A stretch of 10,721 nucleotides of DNA, taken from contig JALNXN010000022.1 of the NCBI GenBank assembly GCA_023230325.1, positions 1-10,721 of the forward strand, read 5' to 3'. The notes below the pieces were generated by a model. That model was not told the origin of the DNA. It did no database searches and was given only the letters and a program-made list of their open reading frames with translations. Shown in pieces: positions 1 through 6,967 of this stretch. The position numbers and the translations under genes were made by a program. How positions within the stretch are numbered: position 1 is the stretch's first letter; each line of letters starts with the position of its first letter. Source of the DNA: an archaeon. GTDB taxonomy: Archaea > Iainarchaeota > Iainarchaeia > Iainarchaeales > CSSED10-239.

Positions 1-187
1 CTACTACATTAACATCTACAGCTTTTGAACCCTTGTCATCTTGAACAATTTCAAAAGTTACTTTCATACCATCTCTGATATTAGTACTTTTTAAACCTGT
101 TTGATGAACAAAATAATCCTTGCCATCAGACCCAGTTATAAAACCAAATCTTTTCTTAAAGTTATAAAACTTTACTGTTCCATCCAT
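1..187 (-). CDS. Cold-shock-domain protein, 3' end cut by window edge
   Basis: The visible 62 codons begin MDGTVKFYNFKKRFGFI and continue with DYFVHQTGL, which are the RNP1-like (KRFGFI) and RNP2-like (DYFVHQ) motifs of the CspA/cold-shock family. These are small OB-fold proteins that bind single-stranded RNA or DNA and melt secondary structure. Family members are about 65-70 residues, so only a few codons are missing beyond base 1. The ATG at 187 is chosen because the next upstream ATG is followed at once by a stop, and a GTGA ribosome-binding core sits 7 nt ahead (195-198). A TATA-like TTTTAAAA lies near 207-215. It is downstream of disA on the same strand, separated by 138 bp. Cold-shock domains are patchy in archaea. 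Family assignment is firm; the RNA target is unknown. Confidence 0.9.
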   Translation of the reverse strand, partial: MDGTVKFYNFKKRFGFITGSDGKDYFVHQTGLKSTNIRDGMKVTFEIVQDDKGSKAVDVNVV

Positions 188-240
188 TATATATTCACAT
201 TTTTTGTTTTTAAAATAATCTAAAATTAATAGCTTTTGCT

Positions 241-301
241 TAGCTATAAATTTCAAGACTACATTATAATATATTTATAATAAGAAAGTCTTATAAAGCT
301 A
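241..301. repeat. Imperfect nested inverted repeat between csp and disA
   Basis: TAGCT (241-245) pairs with AGCTA (297-301), AAGACT (255-260) with AGTCTT (287-292), and ATTATAA (263-269) with TTATAAT (275-281). The arms are nested but not exactly co-axial. It lies after the disA stop and 54-114 nt before the csp start. It could be a 3' hairpin of disA, a structured leader of csp, or chance in AT-rich DNA; the G/C-containing arms argue mildly against pure chance. Confidence 0.35.
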
Positions 302-325
302 TTTAAGGCACAAAATTTAAGAAAT

Positions 326-1453
326 TTACTGAAAATTAAACTCATCCTCTAAAATATCCTCATTCAATCTATTTAACTGAGATAAAATATATTTTGCTTT
401 ATTACTATTTAATCCGTCAATTAATGCCAATTGCCCTGGACTACAACTCTTAATATTTGAAATGGTTTTTTTCACATTTATAATTTTATCAATTGTTTCA
501 AAGTCTAAATTTGGAATTTTATATAAAATCCTATACCCTCTAGAATCTTTATTTTCAATTTCACAAGAATTAATTAATATGTTTTTATCAGTTATCTTTC
601 TTACACCTAATCTAAGTAAATATTCAACCTTTTCTTCTGCTTCCTTTTTTGTAATTGGCTTTTGAGAATAATCCATTAAAAGTAAACTTAATTCCTCATC
701 CAATCCAAAAATAACCTCTGAAAGGGTTTGAGAAATATCATTTCCTTGAGTTCCAAGCTCAACTATTATTTTTTCCATCTCTTCACCGTGCTTAAAGAAA
801 TATAGGATTTTTTGAATTACATCAATTACTTGTTCAAAAACTTTTGTAGGAATATTAAATTCACTATATAATAATTTATTTAAATTTGAATCAATCTTTT
901 GTCTATAATCTTTTAAATTATTTAAAGAATAATTTGCTTTAACTGTTAAAAAACTAGGATCTTGTAAAACATATTTTTGATCTCTAAAATATAATGAAAT
1001 TATGTTTCTTCTATGAGAAATTGCAATTACTGGTAAATTACTTTGAATCGCAGTTTGTTCAGCAGACCTATGTCTCATTCCAGTTTCTGAAGATGGAACT
1101 GATTTGTCTGGCATTAAATGTTTGTTTGCACCAATTATCTTTTTTAAATCGCTTGATAAAATAATTGCACCATCCATTTTTGATAATTCAAATAATTTTT
1201 GAGAAGAAAAAGGAATGTCTAAATCAAAACCACCTTTTAAAATTGGAGCTAACTCTTCATTTGAACCTAAAACAATTAATGCACCTAAATTTCCATTTAA
1301 TATTTCATCTAAACCTCTCCTAAGTTCATTTCCAGGAGTAACAATTGGTAAAATTTTATTAATATCTATAATTTCTCCTCTCTGTATTTCTTGAAGAAGA
1401 GCATCAGTCCAATTTTCATCTAGATATTGATTTATTTTAATTTTAACTGACAT
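326..1453 (-). CDS. disA: DNA integrity scanning protein DisA (diadenylate cyclase)
   Basis: The 375-residue protein has the full DisA layout. An N-terminal DAC domain (about 20-165) carries both catalytic motifs, DGA (94-96) and GMRHRSAE (125-132, RHR at 127-129), which condense two ATP into cyclic di-AMP. A helical linker region follows (about 175-310), then a C-terminal helix-hairpin-helix segment (about 330-365, SPGQLALIDGLNSNKAKYIL) that in bacterial DisA binds branched DNA. Bacterial DisA is about 355 residues, so the length fits. Archaeal cyclases described so far are mainly the DacZ type, which has a different architecture. The ATG at 1453 has a GTGA core 6 nt upstream (1460-1463), and a TATA-like tract lies at 1491-1500. 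No phosphodiesterase or known c-di-AMP receptor is nearby. It is transcribed divergently from the deoxyribosyltransferase-like gene. Confidence 0.93.
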   Translation of the reverse strand: MSVKIKINQYLDENWTDALLQEIQRGEIIDINKILPIVTPGNELRRGLDEILNGNLGALIVLGSNEELAPILKGGFDLDIPFSSQKLFELSKMDGAIILSSDLKKIIGANKHLMPDKSVPSSETGMRHRSAEQTAIQSNLPVIAISHRRNIISLYFRDQKYVLQDPSFLTVKANYSLNNLKDYRQKIDSNLNKLLYSEFNIPTKVFEQVIDVIQKILYFFKHGEEMEKIIVELGTQGNDISQTLSEVIFGLDEELSLLLMDYSQKPITKKEAEEKVEYLLRLGVRKITDKNILINSCEIENKDSRGYRILYKIPNLDFETIDKIINVKKTISNIKSCSPGQLALIDGLNSNKAKYILSQLNRLNEDILEDEFNFQ

Positions 1454-1489
1454 ATTTTTTCACAATTTTTAAGTAAAAATAGAATTTTC

Positions 1490-1500
1490 ATATATATATA
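1490..1500 (-). promoter_or_regulatory. Candidate TATA box of disA
   Basis: An alternating TATATATATA tract is centred about 42 nt upstream of the disA ATG. It would place transcription start about 15 nt before the codon, leaving room for the GTGA ribosome-binding core at 1460-1463. Simple AT alternation is weak evidence on its own. Confidence 0.4.
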
Positions 1501-1622
1501 CTATGTTCTTATTATAAATAAACCTAATTGAGAAAATTAATATAAATTAGAATATAGTTTGTAAAATTAATCTAAGTAATTAAAACTATATGTTTATTAA
1601 GAGATTTATGTTTAATATTACT

Positions 1623-1997
1623 ATGAAAATATTATTACTTTCAAGAGAAGAAGATATTAAAAAATTACCAAACATAAAGTTTAATATTAAAAAACATGAA
1701 GTTATACTTCCAACCTTTCAATTAGGAAAAACTTCTAAATTTATAAATAAGAAGAAAGAATTTATAGATAAGGATATTGAATTGATTAAAAAGGTAGATG
1801 CGATTCTTGTTTGTAATTTTGATAAGGGTAAGCAAATAAATTATGTTGGCAGTTCTATGCTTTTATTTATAGGTGTGGCTTATGCTTTAAATAAAAAGAT
1901 ATATTTACTTTATAATTTTTCTAAATCTAAAAGTAAGGATGAAATTAAATATTTAAATGCTACTGCCTTAAATGGGGATTTGAATAAAATTATATAA
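1623..1997 (+). CDS. Nucleoside 2-deoxyribosyltransferase-like protein, probably inactive
   Basis: The 124-residue protein resembles a small archaeal Rossmann-like family related to nucleoside 2-deoxyribosyltransferases. It has a first strand MKILLLS, HEVILP (25-30), the DAILVCN strand (59-65), the segment YVGSSMLLFIGVAYALNKKIYLL (start 74), and an NGDL end (117-120). As I recall the family, the segment normally reads like GGNTFLEIGFAY, with the Glu acting as nucleophile; here that position is Phe82, and the N-terminal CGS-like loop is LSR. Deoxyribosyl transfer is therefore unlikely, and a binding or regulatory role is possible (inference). An in-frame ATG at 1590 would add 11 residues (MFIKRFMFNIT). 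The start at 1623 is preferred because the beta strand begins there, as in relatives. The HAD gene follows after 13 bp, so they are probably co-transcribed. Confidence 0.7.
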   Translation: MKILLLSREEDIKKLPNIKFNIKKHEVILPTFQLGKTSKFINKKKEFIDKDIELIKKVDAILVCNFDKGKQINYVGSSMLLFIGVAYALNKKIYLLYNFSKSKSKDEIKYLNATALNGDLNKII

Positions 1998-2010
1998 AAG
2001 GAAAAGAAAT

Positions 2011-2643
2011 ATGATTAAACTAATAGTTTTTGATTTATGGGCAACATTAGCAAAAAGGGATGGGATTGATTTTCACTTTGCCTTAAAAATAGTTGAGGAA
2101 TTTAAATTAGATAAATTAGAAGCTGATGTTAATGATATTTTTAGAAACACAGTCAAAACTAGGAGATGGGAAACTGAATTTGATGCTTATATTGAATTTG
2201 CAAGAAATGTTGGAATTGAGCCAACAAAGGAAAATACATTTAAAATTATGAAACTAAGAAAAATTGCAGAAAGTAATGTTATGGTTTATGATTTTGTTTA
2301 CCCCTTATTTAAAGCTCTTAAAAAAAATAATTATATTTTATCAATTATTACAAACTCTTCTATTTTTGAAAAGGAACTTTTAGAAAAGAACACAAGGATA
2401 TTAGATTATATTGATTATCCTCTTTTTTCATATGAGATAGGAGCAGTTAAACCAAATCCTATGATCTATTTAGAATTGCAAAGACAAACAATGATTCTTG
2501 CTGATGAGATAGTAATGATTGGGGACAATTTTATTAATGATGTGTTAACACCCAAGCAACTAAATTGGAATGCAATTCATTTTGATGGAGATTATAATAG
2601 ACTTAAAAAAGATTTAGAAGCTTTAGGAATTAACTTAAAATAA
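2011..2643 (+). CDS. HAD-superfamily hydrolase
   Basis: The 210-residue protein has all four HAD motifs: FDLWATL (7-13) with nucleophile Asp8, ITNSS (113-117) as motif II, Lys147 in AVKPNP as motif III, and GDNFINDV (171-178) as acidic motif IV. A helical cap spans roughly 18-95. The usual second Asp of DxD is Trp10. That Asp serves as the general acid in most HAD phosphatases; haloacid dehalogenases also lack it, and DxW forms occur among uncharacterised HAD hydrolases. The substrate therefore cannot be called. The gene starts 13 bp after the deoxyribosyltransferase-like gene, with a purine-rich AAGGAAAAG stretch ahead of the ATG, which suggests an operon. Its stop lies 8 bp from the stop of the converging MBL-fold gene. 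Both genes of the pair could act on nucleotides or sugar phosphates, but this is only an inference from context. Confidence 0.88.
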   Translation: MIKLIVFDLWATLAKRDGIDFHFALKIVEEFKLDKLEADVNDIFRNTVKTRRWETEFDAYIEFARNVGIEPTKENTFKIMKLRKIAESNVMVYDFVYPLFKALKKNNYILSIITNSSIFEKELLEKNTRILDYIDYPLFSYEIGAVKPNPMIYLELQRQTMILADEIVMIGDNFINDVLTPKQLNWNAIHFDGDYNRLKKDLEALGINLK

Positions 2644-2651
2644 ATTAAAAA

Positions 2652-3224
2652 TTAATAATCATGTCCTGAACATAAAAAATCAAAATCTAATTTTTTTAAT
2701 TTTTCTAAAGATAAAGGCATTTCTTTTGGTAAAGAATTTGGTAAATCCATTCTTCCAATAAATTCAAAGTCTGTGTCAAAAAGGGTATCTCCAGAAAATA
2801 ACACTTTCCTTTTAGAATCATATAAACAAATTGAACCTATAGTGTGTCCTGGTGTTTCAATTATTGTTAGATAGTCAGGCAAATCTAAACTAGAGATGTC
2901 ATTTAATTTTAAATTGAAATTATCTGCAACTTCTGTTAAAAGAATTGTTCCAAATCTATTATTACCTAAAGATTCAATTTCTTTTTTAGAAGCATAAAAT
3001 TTAGCATTTGTAAAAATTTTCCAATTTGCGATATGATCATAGTGTAAATGAGTAAATATAACAGTTTTAATCTCTTTAGGATCAATAATTGAAGAAATAC
3101 TTGTTAAAATTAGTAGATAATCGGAAGGAGACCCACAATCAATAATTATATTTTCTTTAGATAAAAAGTAAACATTACTTTCTCCTTCTATTTTATAAAT
3201 CCCATCAACAATTTTTTCAAGCAT
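2652..3224 (-). CDS. Metallo-beta-lactamase-fold hydrolase (glyoxalase II-like)
   Basis: The 190-residue protein starts MLEKIVDGIYKIEG and contains the dinuclear metal site of the MBL fold. Numbered from this ATG: THLHYDH (58-64), giving HxHxDH; His127 in ETPGHTIGS; bridging Asp146 in FSGDT; and His188 in SGHDY near the C-terminus. The small size and GHTxGS/FSGDT pattern fit glyoxalase II-like thioesterases, but the substrate is not determined. An in-frame GTG at 3233 would add three residues. I read it instead as the GTGA ribosome-binding core (3230-3233), 5 nt from the ATG. A 7-bp inverted repeat with a 5-nt loop (3235-3253) lies just upstream, with a TATA-like TTTTTATATAAAG further out (about 3283-3296). 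It converges on the HAD gene. Confidence 0.9.
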   Translation of the reverse strand: MLEKIVDGIYKIEGESNVYFLSKENIIIDCGSPSDYLLILTSISSIIDPKEIKTVIFTHLHYDHIANWKIFTNAKFYASKKEIESLGNNRFGTILLTEVADNFNLKLNDISSLDLPDYLTIIETPGHTIGSICLYDSKRKVLFSGDTLFDTDFEFIGRMDLPNSLPKEMPLSLEKLKKLDFDFLCSGHDY

Positions 3225-3297
3225 ATTAATCACAATTTATTTGTCCAATAAATAATGTTTTTATTCAAAAGGCATAATTATTTCTTTATATAAAAAT

Positions 3298-4281
3298 TTA
3301 TAATTTTTCAATAACTTCTTCAGGAACATAAATATGTTTATAATCCTTAGTTATTTTAACAATATCTATCCTTTTTATAAAATTAGGAAATTTATTTTTA
3401 ATATCATCAACAATTTCATAAAATTTATCTTCAGAATCTATTTCTATTTCTGGCTCTAATTCCCAAGAGCCTACATTTTCAACTAAATATACAATATGTC
3501 TATTGTTTTTACAATATGCTAAAAATTCATTATATTTCTCAATAATCATTTTATTAATAGAAATAAATAATTTATAATATTTTAAATTAACTTTATTAAA
3601 ATTTAAAAAAATATCATAACCTGAAATAATTCCTTTTTTTTCTAAAAGTTTAATTCTTGAAATAACAGTCTTTATATTTAAATTTAGTTTTTTAGATATA
3701 TCCATAGAGGATATTCTAGAATCATTAACTAATAATCTTAATATTTCTTTATCAGATTTATCTAATTTAATAATAATTTCTTCTCCAATCATCTTTTTAT
3801 CTTCTAAATAATTTATTTTTGATTCAACTAAATAGTTTTTACCATAAACATAAGTGTCTGCCATTATACCAACAGAATAATTTTGTATATACTTATTATA
3901 TTTTTGAAGAATTTTATTTTTTTCAGAATTAAATTCTTTAACATCTCTACAAAGAATAGAAATTATTAAATCAAAAACACCTGTACATTTTGCAACCCAA
4001 TTTATTTTATAATAATTATTAAAATCAGTAATAATTAAATCAGTAATATTTTTTGAAGCACCATGAAATTGAAAATATATTTTATAATGACTTAATCCTA
4101 ATTTACTTAAAGAAATTAAAGTTAAAAAATTAGAAATTACCCCTTCTTTTTCTAACCTATGTATCTTATATGTGCAAGTTTCTTTACTTAGTCTTACAGA
4201 TTTAGCAATAACTGAAAATGGTTGTCTACTATTTTTACTTAACTCAAATAATATTTCTTTATCTTTCTTATCTAACTGCAT
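3298..4281 (-). CDS. Transcription regulator with two fused Lrp/AsnC units
   Basis: The 327-residue protein is twice the normal Lrp/AsnC length (about 150) because the whole unit is repeated. Unit 1 has a winged helix at 3-50 (LDKKDKEILFEL to LEKEGVIS) and an effector-binding RAM-like domain at about 62-142. Unit 2 repeats this at 173-220 (LDKSDKEILRLL to LEKKGIIS) and about 233-312. Lrp proteins sense amino acids and act as dimers, so this chain is a built-in dimer that can diverge asymmetrically. The divergent neighbour encodes an amino-acid-type binding protein and is the obvious candidate target; autoregulation is also likely (both inferred). The ATG at 4281 is chosen over 4329 because the longer form would read through a good TATA box (4301-4311) and adds a non-family hydrophobic leader. 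The message is probably leaderless. Confidence 0.88.
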   Translation of the reverse strand: MQLDKKDKEILFELSKNSRQPFSVIAKSVRLSKETCTYKIHRLEKEGVISNFLTLISLSKLGLSHYKIYFQFHGASKNITDLIITDFNNYYKINWVAKCTGVFDLIISILCRDVKEFNSEKNKILQKYNKYIQNYSVGIMADTYVYGKNYLVESKINYLEDKKMIGEEIIIKLDKSDKEILRLLVNDSRISSMDISKKLNLNIKTVISRIKLLEKKGIISGYDIFLNFNKVNLKYYKLFISINKMIIEKYNEFLAYCKNNRHIVYLVENVGSWELEPEIEIDSEDKFYEIVDDIKNKFPNFIKRIDIVKITKDYKHIYVPEEVIEKL

Positions 4282-4300
4282 ATTTAATTTATTACCAATA

Positions 4301-4311
4301 AAATATATAAA
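4301..4311 (-). promoter_or_regulatory. TATA box of the double-Lrp gene
   Basis: TTTATATATTT on the minus strand is centred 25 nt upstream of the ATG at 4281. This is the spacing expected when transcription starts at or next to the start codon (leaderless). It decides the choice of start for this gene. Confidence 0.6.
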
Positions 4312-4319
4312 TATTACTG

Positions 4320-4331
4320 TTTTGTGCAAAA
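4320..4331. promoter_or_regulatory. Short dyad upstream of the double-Lrp TATA box
   Basis: TTTTG (4320-4324) and CAAAA (4327-4331) form a 12-bp near-palindrome about 9 bp upstream of the Lrp TATA box. It could be an autoregulatory or activator site. The arms are short and AT-rich, so chance is possible. Confidence 0.25.
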
Positions 4332-4376
4332 AATAAATGTTAAGTTATAATTACTTGTAAAAACAATAAATTAATA

Positions 4377-4394
4377 TTAACTTAAGCGGGTTAA
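4377..4394. promoter_or_regulatory. TTAAC-N8-GTTAA dyad at the start of the binding-protein gene
   Basis: An 18-bp inverted repeat ends 3 nt before the ATG at 4398. It lies between a TATA-like AATAAATTAATATT (4363-4376) and the start codon. This is where an archaeal repressor such as the adjacent double-Lrp protein would block initiation. Lrp sites are degenerate, so assignment to that protein is inference. Confidence 0.3.
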
Positions 4395-4397
4395 ACT

Positions 4398-5543
4398 ATG
4401 AATAAAAAAATAATACTACCAATTGCAATAATAGCAATAATTTTATTAGCAATATTAACAGCAAACTTTTCAGGATTAATTACACTAAATAATTCAAATG
4501 AATATGTAATTGGTTCAATTATGCCACTTTCAGGAGATGCAGCAGCATTTGGATTACCTTTTGAAAAGACAGTTAATTTAGCTGTTAATGAGATTAATGA
4601 AAATGGTGGAATTAATGGCAAACAATTAAAAGTAATTTTTGAAGATAGTAAATGTACTAATAAAGATGCAGTTGATTCAGTAAATAAATTAATAAATATA
4701 AATAATGTAAAAATAATTATTGGCGGAATTTGTTCTGGAGAAACATTAGCAGCTGCACCAATAGCAGAAAAGAACAAAATAATTTTATTTTCACCAGCAT
4801 CAGGAAGTCCAGATATAACTTTTTCAGGAGATTATATTTTTAGAAATACAGCATCAGATGCTTATTCTGGGAAAAAAATTGCAGAAGCAATAATTAAAAA
4901 TAATCAAAGAAAATTAGCAATAATTACAGAAAATTCAGATTATGCATTAGCAATATCAAGAGTCTTTAAAGAAGAATATAAAAAATTAGGTGGAGAAATT
5001 TTAATTGAAGAAAAGTTTAATTCAGATGTAACTGATTTTAAAACAATAGTTACAAAAATAATAAACACTAATCCAGATGCAATATATTTAATTCCACAAA
5101 CTCCAAAATCGTTAACAATACTTTTAAAAGAATTAAAAGAAAATAACTATACAGGTCAATTATATGGAAATGAATACACTAGATCAAAAGAAGTTTTAAA
5201 AGACTATGCAACAGAAGCTGAAGACATAATTTTTGCAGAACCTGAGTTTGATGAAAATTCACCATTAACTAAAGAGTTATTAGATAAATTAAAAAATAAC
5301 AATATAGACCTATCCTTTCCATCATATCAAACAAAAGTATACGATTCAGTTTATATAATTAAAGAAGCTATTGAAAAATGTAAAACTGATAGGGACACAG
5401 ATTGTATTAAAAATCACCTTTATGGTATTAAAGACAGACTTGGAACAGATGGCTTTTTAACAATTAATGAAAATGGAGATGCAGAAGTAAACTACCAATT
5501 AAAAATTATAAAGAATGGAGAAGTTGTTATTTACAACAACTAA
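4398..5543 (+). CDS. LivJ-type amino-acid-binding protein (type I periplasmic fold), membrane-anchored
   Basis: The 381-residue protein has one N-terminal membrane segment (about 5-28, IILPIAIIAIILLAI), so the ligand-binding part faces outside the cell. The rest is a type I periplasmic-binding fold of the Leu/Ile/Val receptor family: IGSIMPLSGDAAAFG (38-52), NEINENGGINGKQLKV (64-79), GGICSGETLAAAPIAE (109-124) and the SPASGSPDITF loop (132-142). Cys86 and Cys112 match the spacing of the LivJ disulfide, and Cys328/Cys336 could form a second one. No permease or ATPase gene is within the window, so it may serve a distant transporter or act as a sensor. It is divergent from the double-Lrp gene and probably regulated by it (inference). 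Its stop overlaps the abiEii stop by 3 nt (5541-5542 shared, 5540-5543 span). A diverged copy of its last codons lies at 6968-7057. Confidence 0.9.
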   Translation: MNKKIILPIAIIAIILLAILTANFSGLITLNNSNEYVIGSIMPLSGDAAAFGLPFEKTVNLAVNEINENGGINGKQLKVIFEDSKCTNKDAVDSVNKLININNVKIIIGGICSGETLAAAPIAEKNKIILFSPASGSPDITFSGDYIFRNTASDAYSGKKIAEAIIKNNQRKLAIITENSDYALAISRVFKEEYKKLGGEILIEEKFNSDVTDFKTIVTKIINTNPDAIYLIPQTPKSLTILLKELKENNYTGQLYGNEYTRSKEVLKDYATEAEDIIFAEPEFDENSPLTKELLDKLKNNNIDLSFPSYQTKVYDSVYIIKEAIEKCKTDRDTDCIKNHLYGIKDRLGTDGFLTINENGDAEVNYQLKIIKNGEVVIYNN

Positions 5544-6361
5544 TTCTTTTCTTTATTTTTTTTGATATTTTCAATAATTGAAATATAATAAAATTCAAAA
5601 TTATCAATATCTTGAAATTTAATTTCATACATATCTTTAGAAAATACATCCTTTAAATCTAACAAACTTTTTTTAAAACTAGTTAAACTAAATTTTTTAG
5701 AACTACCTATTCCTTTAAACATTAATTTTTTATTAATTAAACTAATAGTATCTTTAGTAAGGTAGATATGTTTTTTATTTATTAGAAACCAAATATCATA
5801 AATATCTCTGCCTTTTCTTCTTGTATATATTGCTCTAATTTTTTCTGAAAAAATTTCTTTTAAATCCATACATCTAATTATTTTTGTTGGAAGATTATAA
5901 GCAGGAAAATCTAATGAAAATGAAACTGTAGGTAATAAAACTTCTTCTCTATAACTAACATCAACATCAATAAAACAAAGACTTTTAGCATTAGTATATA
6001 ATGGACCTTCTGCAGATATTTTCAATGAAAAACCATATTCATTAATACTAACTATTTTTCCAGTAGATTTAACTCCATCTAATACCCAAAGCATACTAGT
6101 AATTCTTTTATTTATATGATTTGAAAATGATTTAATATCTTTAAATCCAAATGGAGAAATAGACAAATCAATAGTAAAATCTAAATCTGTAGAAAATCTA
6201 TCTAATCCCTGAAAAAACCAAAGATAAGTACCACCTTTAAAAACTAATGGATAATCTGACAAAATTATTAATATTAATGTTTGAAGATAATGCTTTTCTT
6301 GTTGATATGGTTTTATTCCTCTTATATTTGCAACATTTACTATTTCTTTTTTACTTAACAT
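5540..6361 (-). CDS. abiEii: AbiEii-type nucleotidyltransferase toxin (type IV toxin-antitoxin)
   Basis: The 273-residue protein has the features of the AbiEii/DUF1814 nucleotidyltransferase toxins. Numbered from the ATG at 6361: FKGGTYL (41-47), RFSTDLDF (55-62) with Asp59 and Asp61 as metal ligands, a FIDVDVS strand (130-136) supplying a further acidic position, the EIFSEKIRA helix (169-177), and RRKGRDIYD (181-189). Characterised relatives (MenT and AbiEii enzymes) transfer nucleotides, in some cases onto tRNA 3' ends, and so stop growth; the target here is unknown. All key motifs are intact. An in-frame GTG at 6373 would add four residues, but ATG 6361 is preferred, giving an 11-nt overlap with the antitoxin gene and hence translational coupling. 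It converges on the binding-protein gene with overlapping stop codons. Confidence 0.9.
   Translation of the reverse strand: MLSKKEIVNVANIRGIKPYQQEKHYLQTLILIILSDYPLVFKGGTYLWFFQGLDRFSTDLDFTIDLSISPFGFKDIKSFSNHINKRITSMLWVLDGVKSTGKIVSINEYGFSLKISAEGPLYTNAKSLCFIDVDVSYREEVLLPTVSFSLDFPAYNLPTKIIRCMDLKEIFSEKIRAIYTRRKGRDIYDIWFLINKKHIYLTKDTISLINKKLMFKGIGSSKKFSLTSFKKSLLDLKDVFSKDMYEIKFQDIDNFEFYYISIIENIKKNKEKN
5544..5563 (+). terminator. T-rich tract after the binding-protein stop
   Basis: The tract contains runs of 4, 3 and 8 T residues within 20 nt directly after the stop. This fits archaeal U-tract termination. The same bases encode the Lys/Asn-rich C-terminus of AbiEii on the other strand, so the run may only reflect that composition. 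Confidence 0.35.
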
Positions 6362-6911
6362 CTTCAACCACACTTTTAACCCTTTTTGGATACAATTTGC
6401 TATATTTTTTTAATAACTTAAAATTGATCAAAGATTTATAATCTTGTAAAGTAGATTTATTATAAATTCCATAATAAATTCCATCAAGTATAGCTTTTTC
6501 TGGATTTGCAATATATGCATAACTACCATCTAAATTATATTTTTTAAAACCAAAAAATAATTTAGGAGTAATTTGATGATATCTTAATTGCATATCCTCA
6601 TAATATCTGGTATTAATAGTAGTAACACAAGAAGTATTAATTGGAACTTGATTAATAATTTGATGAAAAAACAACGCAGAGGACAAAGAAATATAAGATG
6701 GTTCTATAAATTGAGTACCTATCACATATTCATCAGATGAAAATATAATTTTACCATGTTTCCTTTTAGCCAAACCATTATTAACTAATCTTGAAACATA
6801 AACACTTGTAATAACTACAGATCTACCAATAAGATTAGATATTTGCTTAGTACTAAATACTGCTTTTTTAGTATTTAATAACTTTTCTTTAATTTTATAT
6901 ATATTAGACAT
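6351..6911 (-). CDS. abiEi: AbiEi-type antitoxin / transcriptional repressor
   Basis: The 186-residue protein begins with a winged-helix region (about 4-55, with FSTKQISNLIG and VYVSRLVNNGLAKR) and a C-terminal AbiEi-like domain (EPSYISLSSAL from 70, IANPEKAILDGIYYG about 134-148). In characterised AbiE systems this protein counteracts the toxin without binding it stably and represses its own operon by binding inverted repeats in the promoter. The ATG at 6911 is preferred over a GTG at 6914. A TATA-like ATATATAA lies about 26 nt upstream, so the message may be leaderless. The start codon abuts a nested dyad (6911-6946). The overlapping toxin gene follows directly. The length is typical of short AbiEi forms. 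Confidence 0.88.
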   Translation of the reverse strand: MSNIYKIKEKLLNTKKAVFSTKQISNLIGRSVVITSVYVSRLVNNGLAKRKHGKIIFSSDEYVIGTQFIEPSYISLSSALFFHQIINQVPINTSCVTTINTRYYEDMQLRYHQITPKLFFGFKKYNLDGSYAYIANPEKAILDGIYYGIYNKSTLQDYKSLINFKLLKKYSKLYPKRVKSVVEDVK

Positions 6912-6946
6912 CACACCACAATAACAATATTGTTATATATGTGTGA
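6911..6946. promoter_or_regulatory. Nested 36-bp dyad over the abiE promoter (likely AbiEi operator)
   Basis: A perfect 16-bp palindrome, ATAACAATATTGTTAT (6921-6936), is flanked at equal 4-bp spacing by TCACAC (6911-6916) and GTGTGA (6941-6946). All arms share one axis at 6928.5. The dyad covers the TATA-like element (about 6932-6941) and touches the abiEi start codon, so a bound repressor would block transcription. AbiEi proteins are known to autorepress through promoter inverted repeats. Confidence 0.75.
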
Positions 6947-6967
6947 CACAAAACATTTATAAAATAG

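Noticed and set aside
462..665. Plus-strand open frame of 67 codons inside disA
   Set aside because: It is antisense to well-conserved DisA sequence, has low-complexity hydrophobic composition and no family pattern; it is a shadow of the AT-rich coding strand.
1490..1560. AT-alternating tract as a replication origin or satellite repeat
   Set aside because: It is short, has no origin-box pattern, and is explained by divergent promoters in an AT-rich genome.
4391..4777. Minus-strand open frame of 128 codons opposite the binding-protein gene
   Set aside because: The binding-protein frame carries clear family motifs; the antisense frame shows only composition-driven hydrophobic residues.
6247..6441. 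Plus-strand open frame of 64 codons opposite abiEii/abiEi
   Set aside because: It is opposite two genes with intact motifs, and Leu/Phe-rich as expected from antisense Lys/Asn codons.
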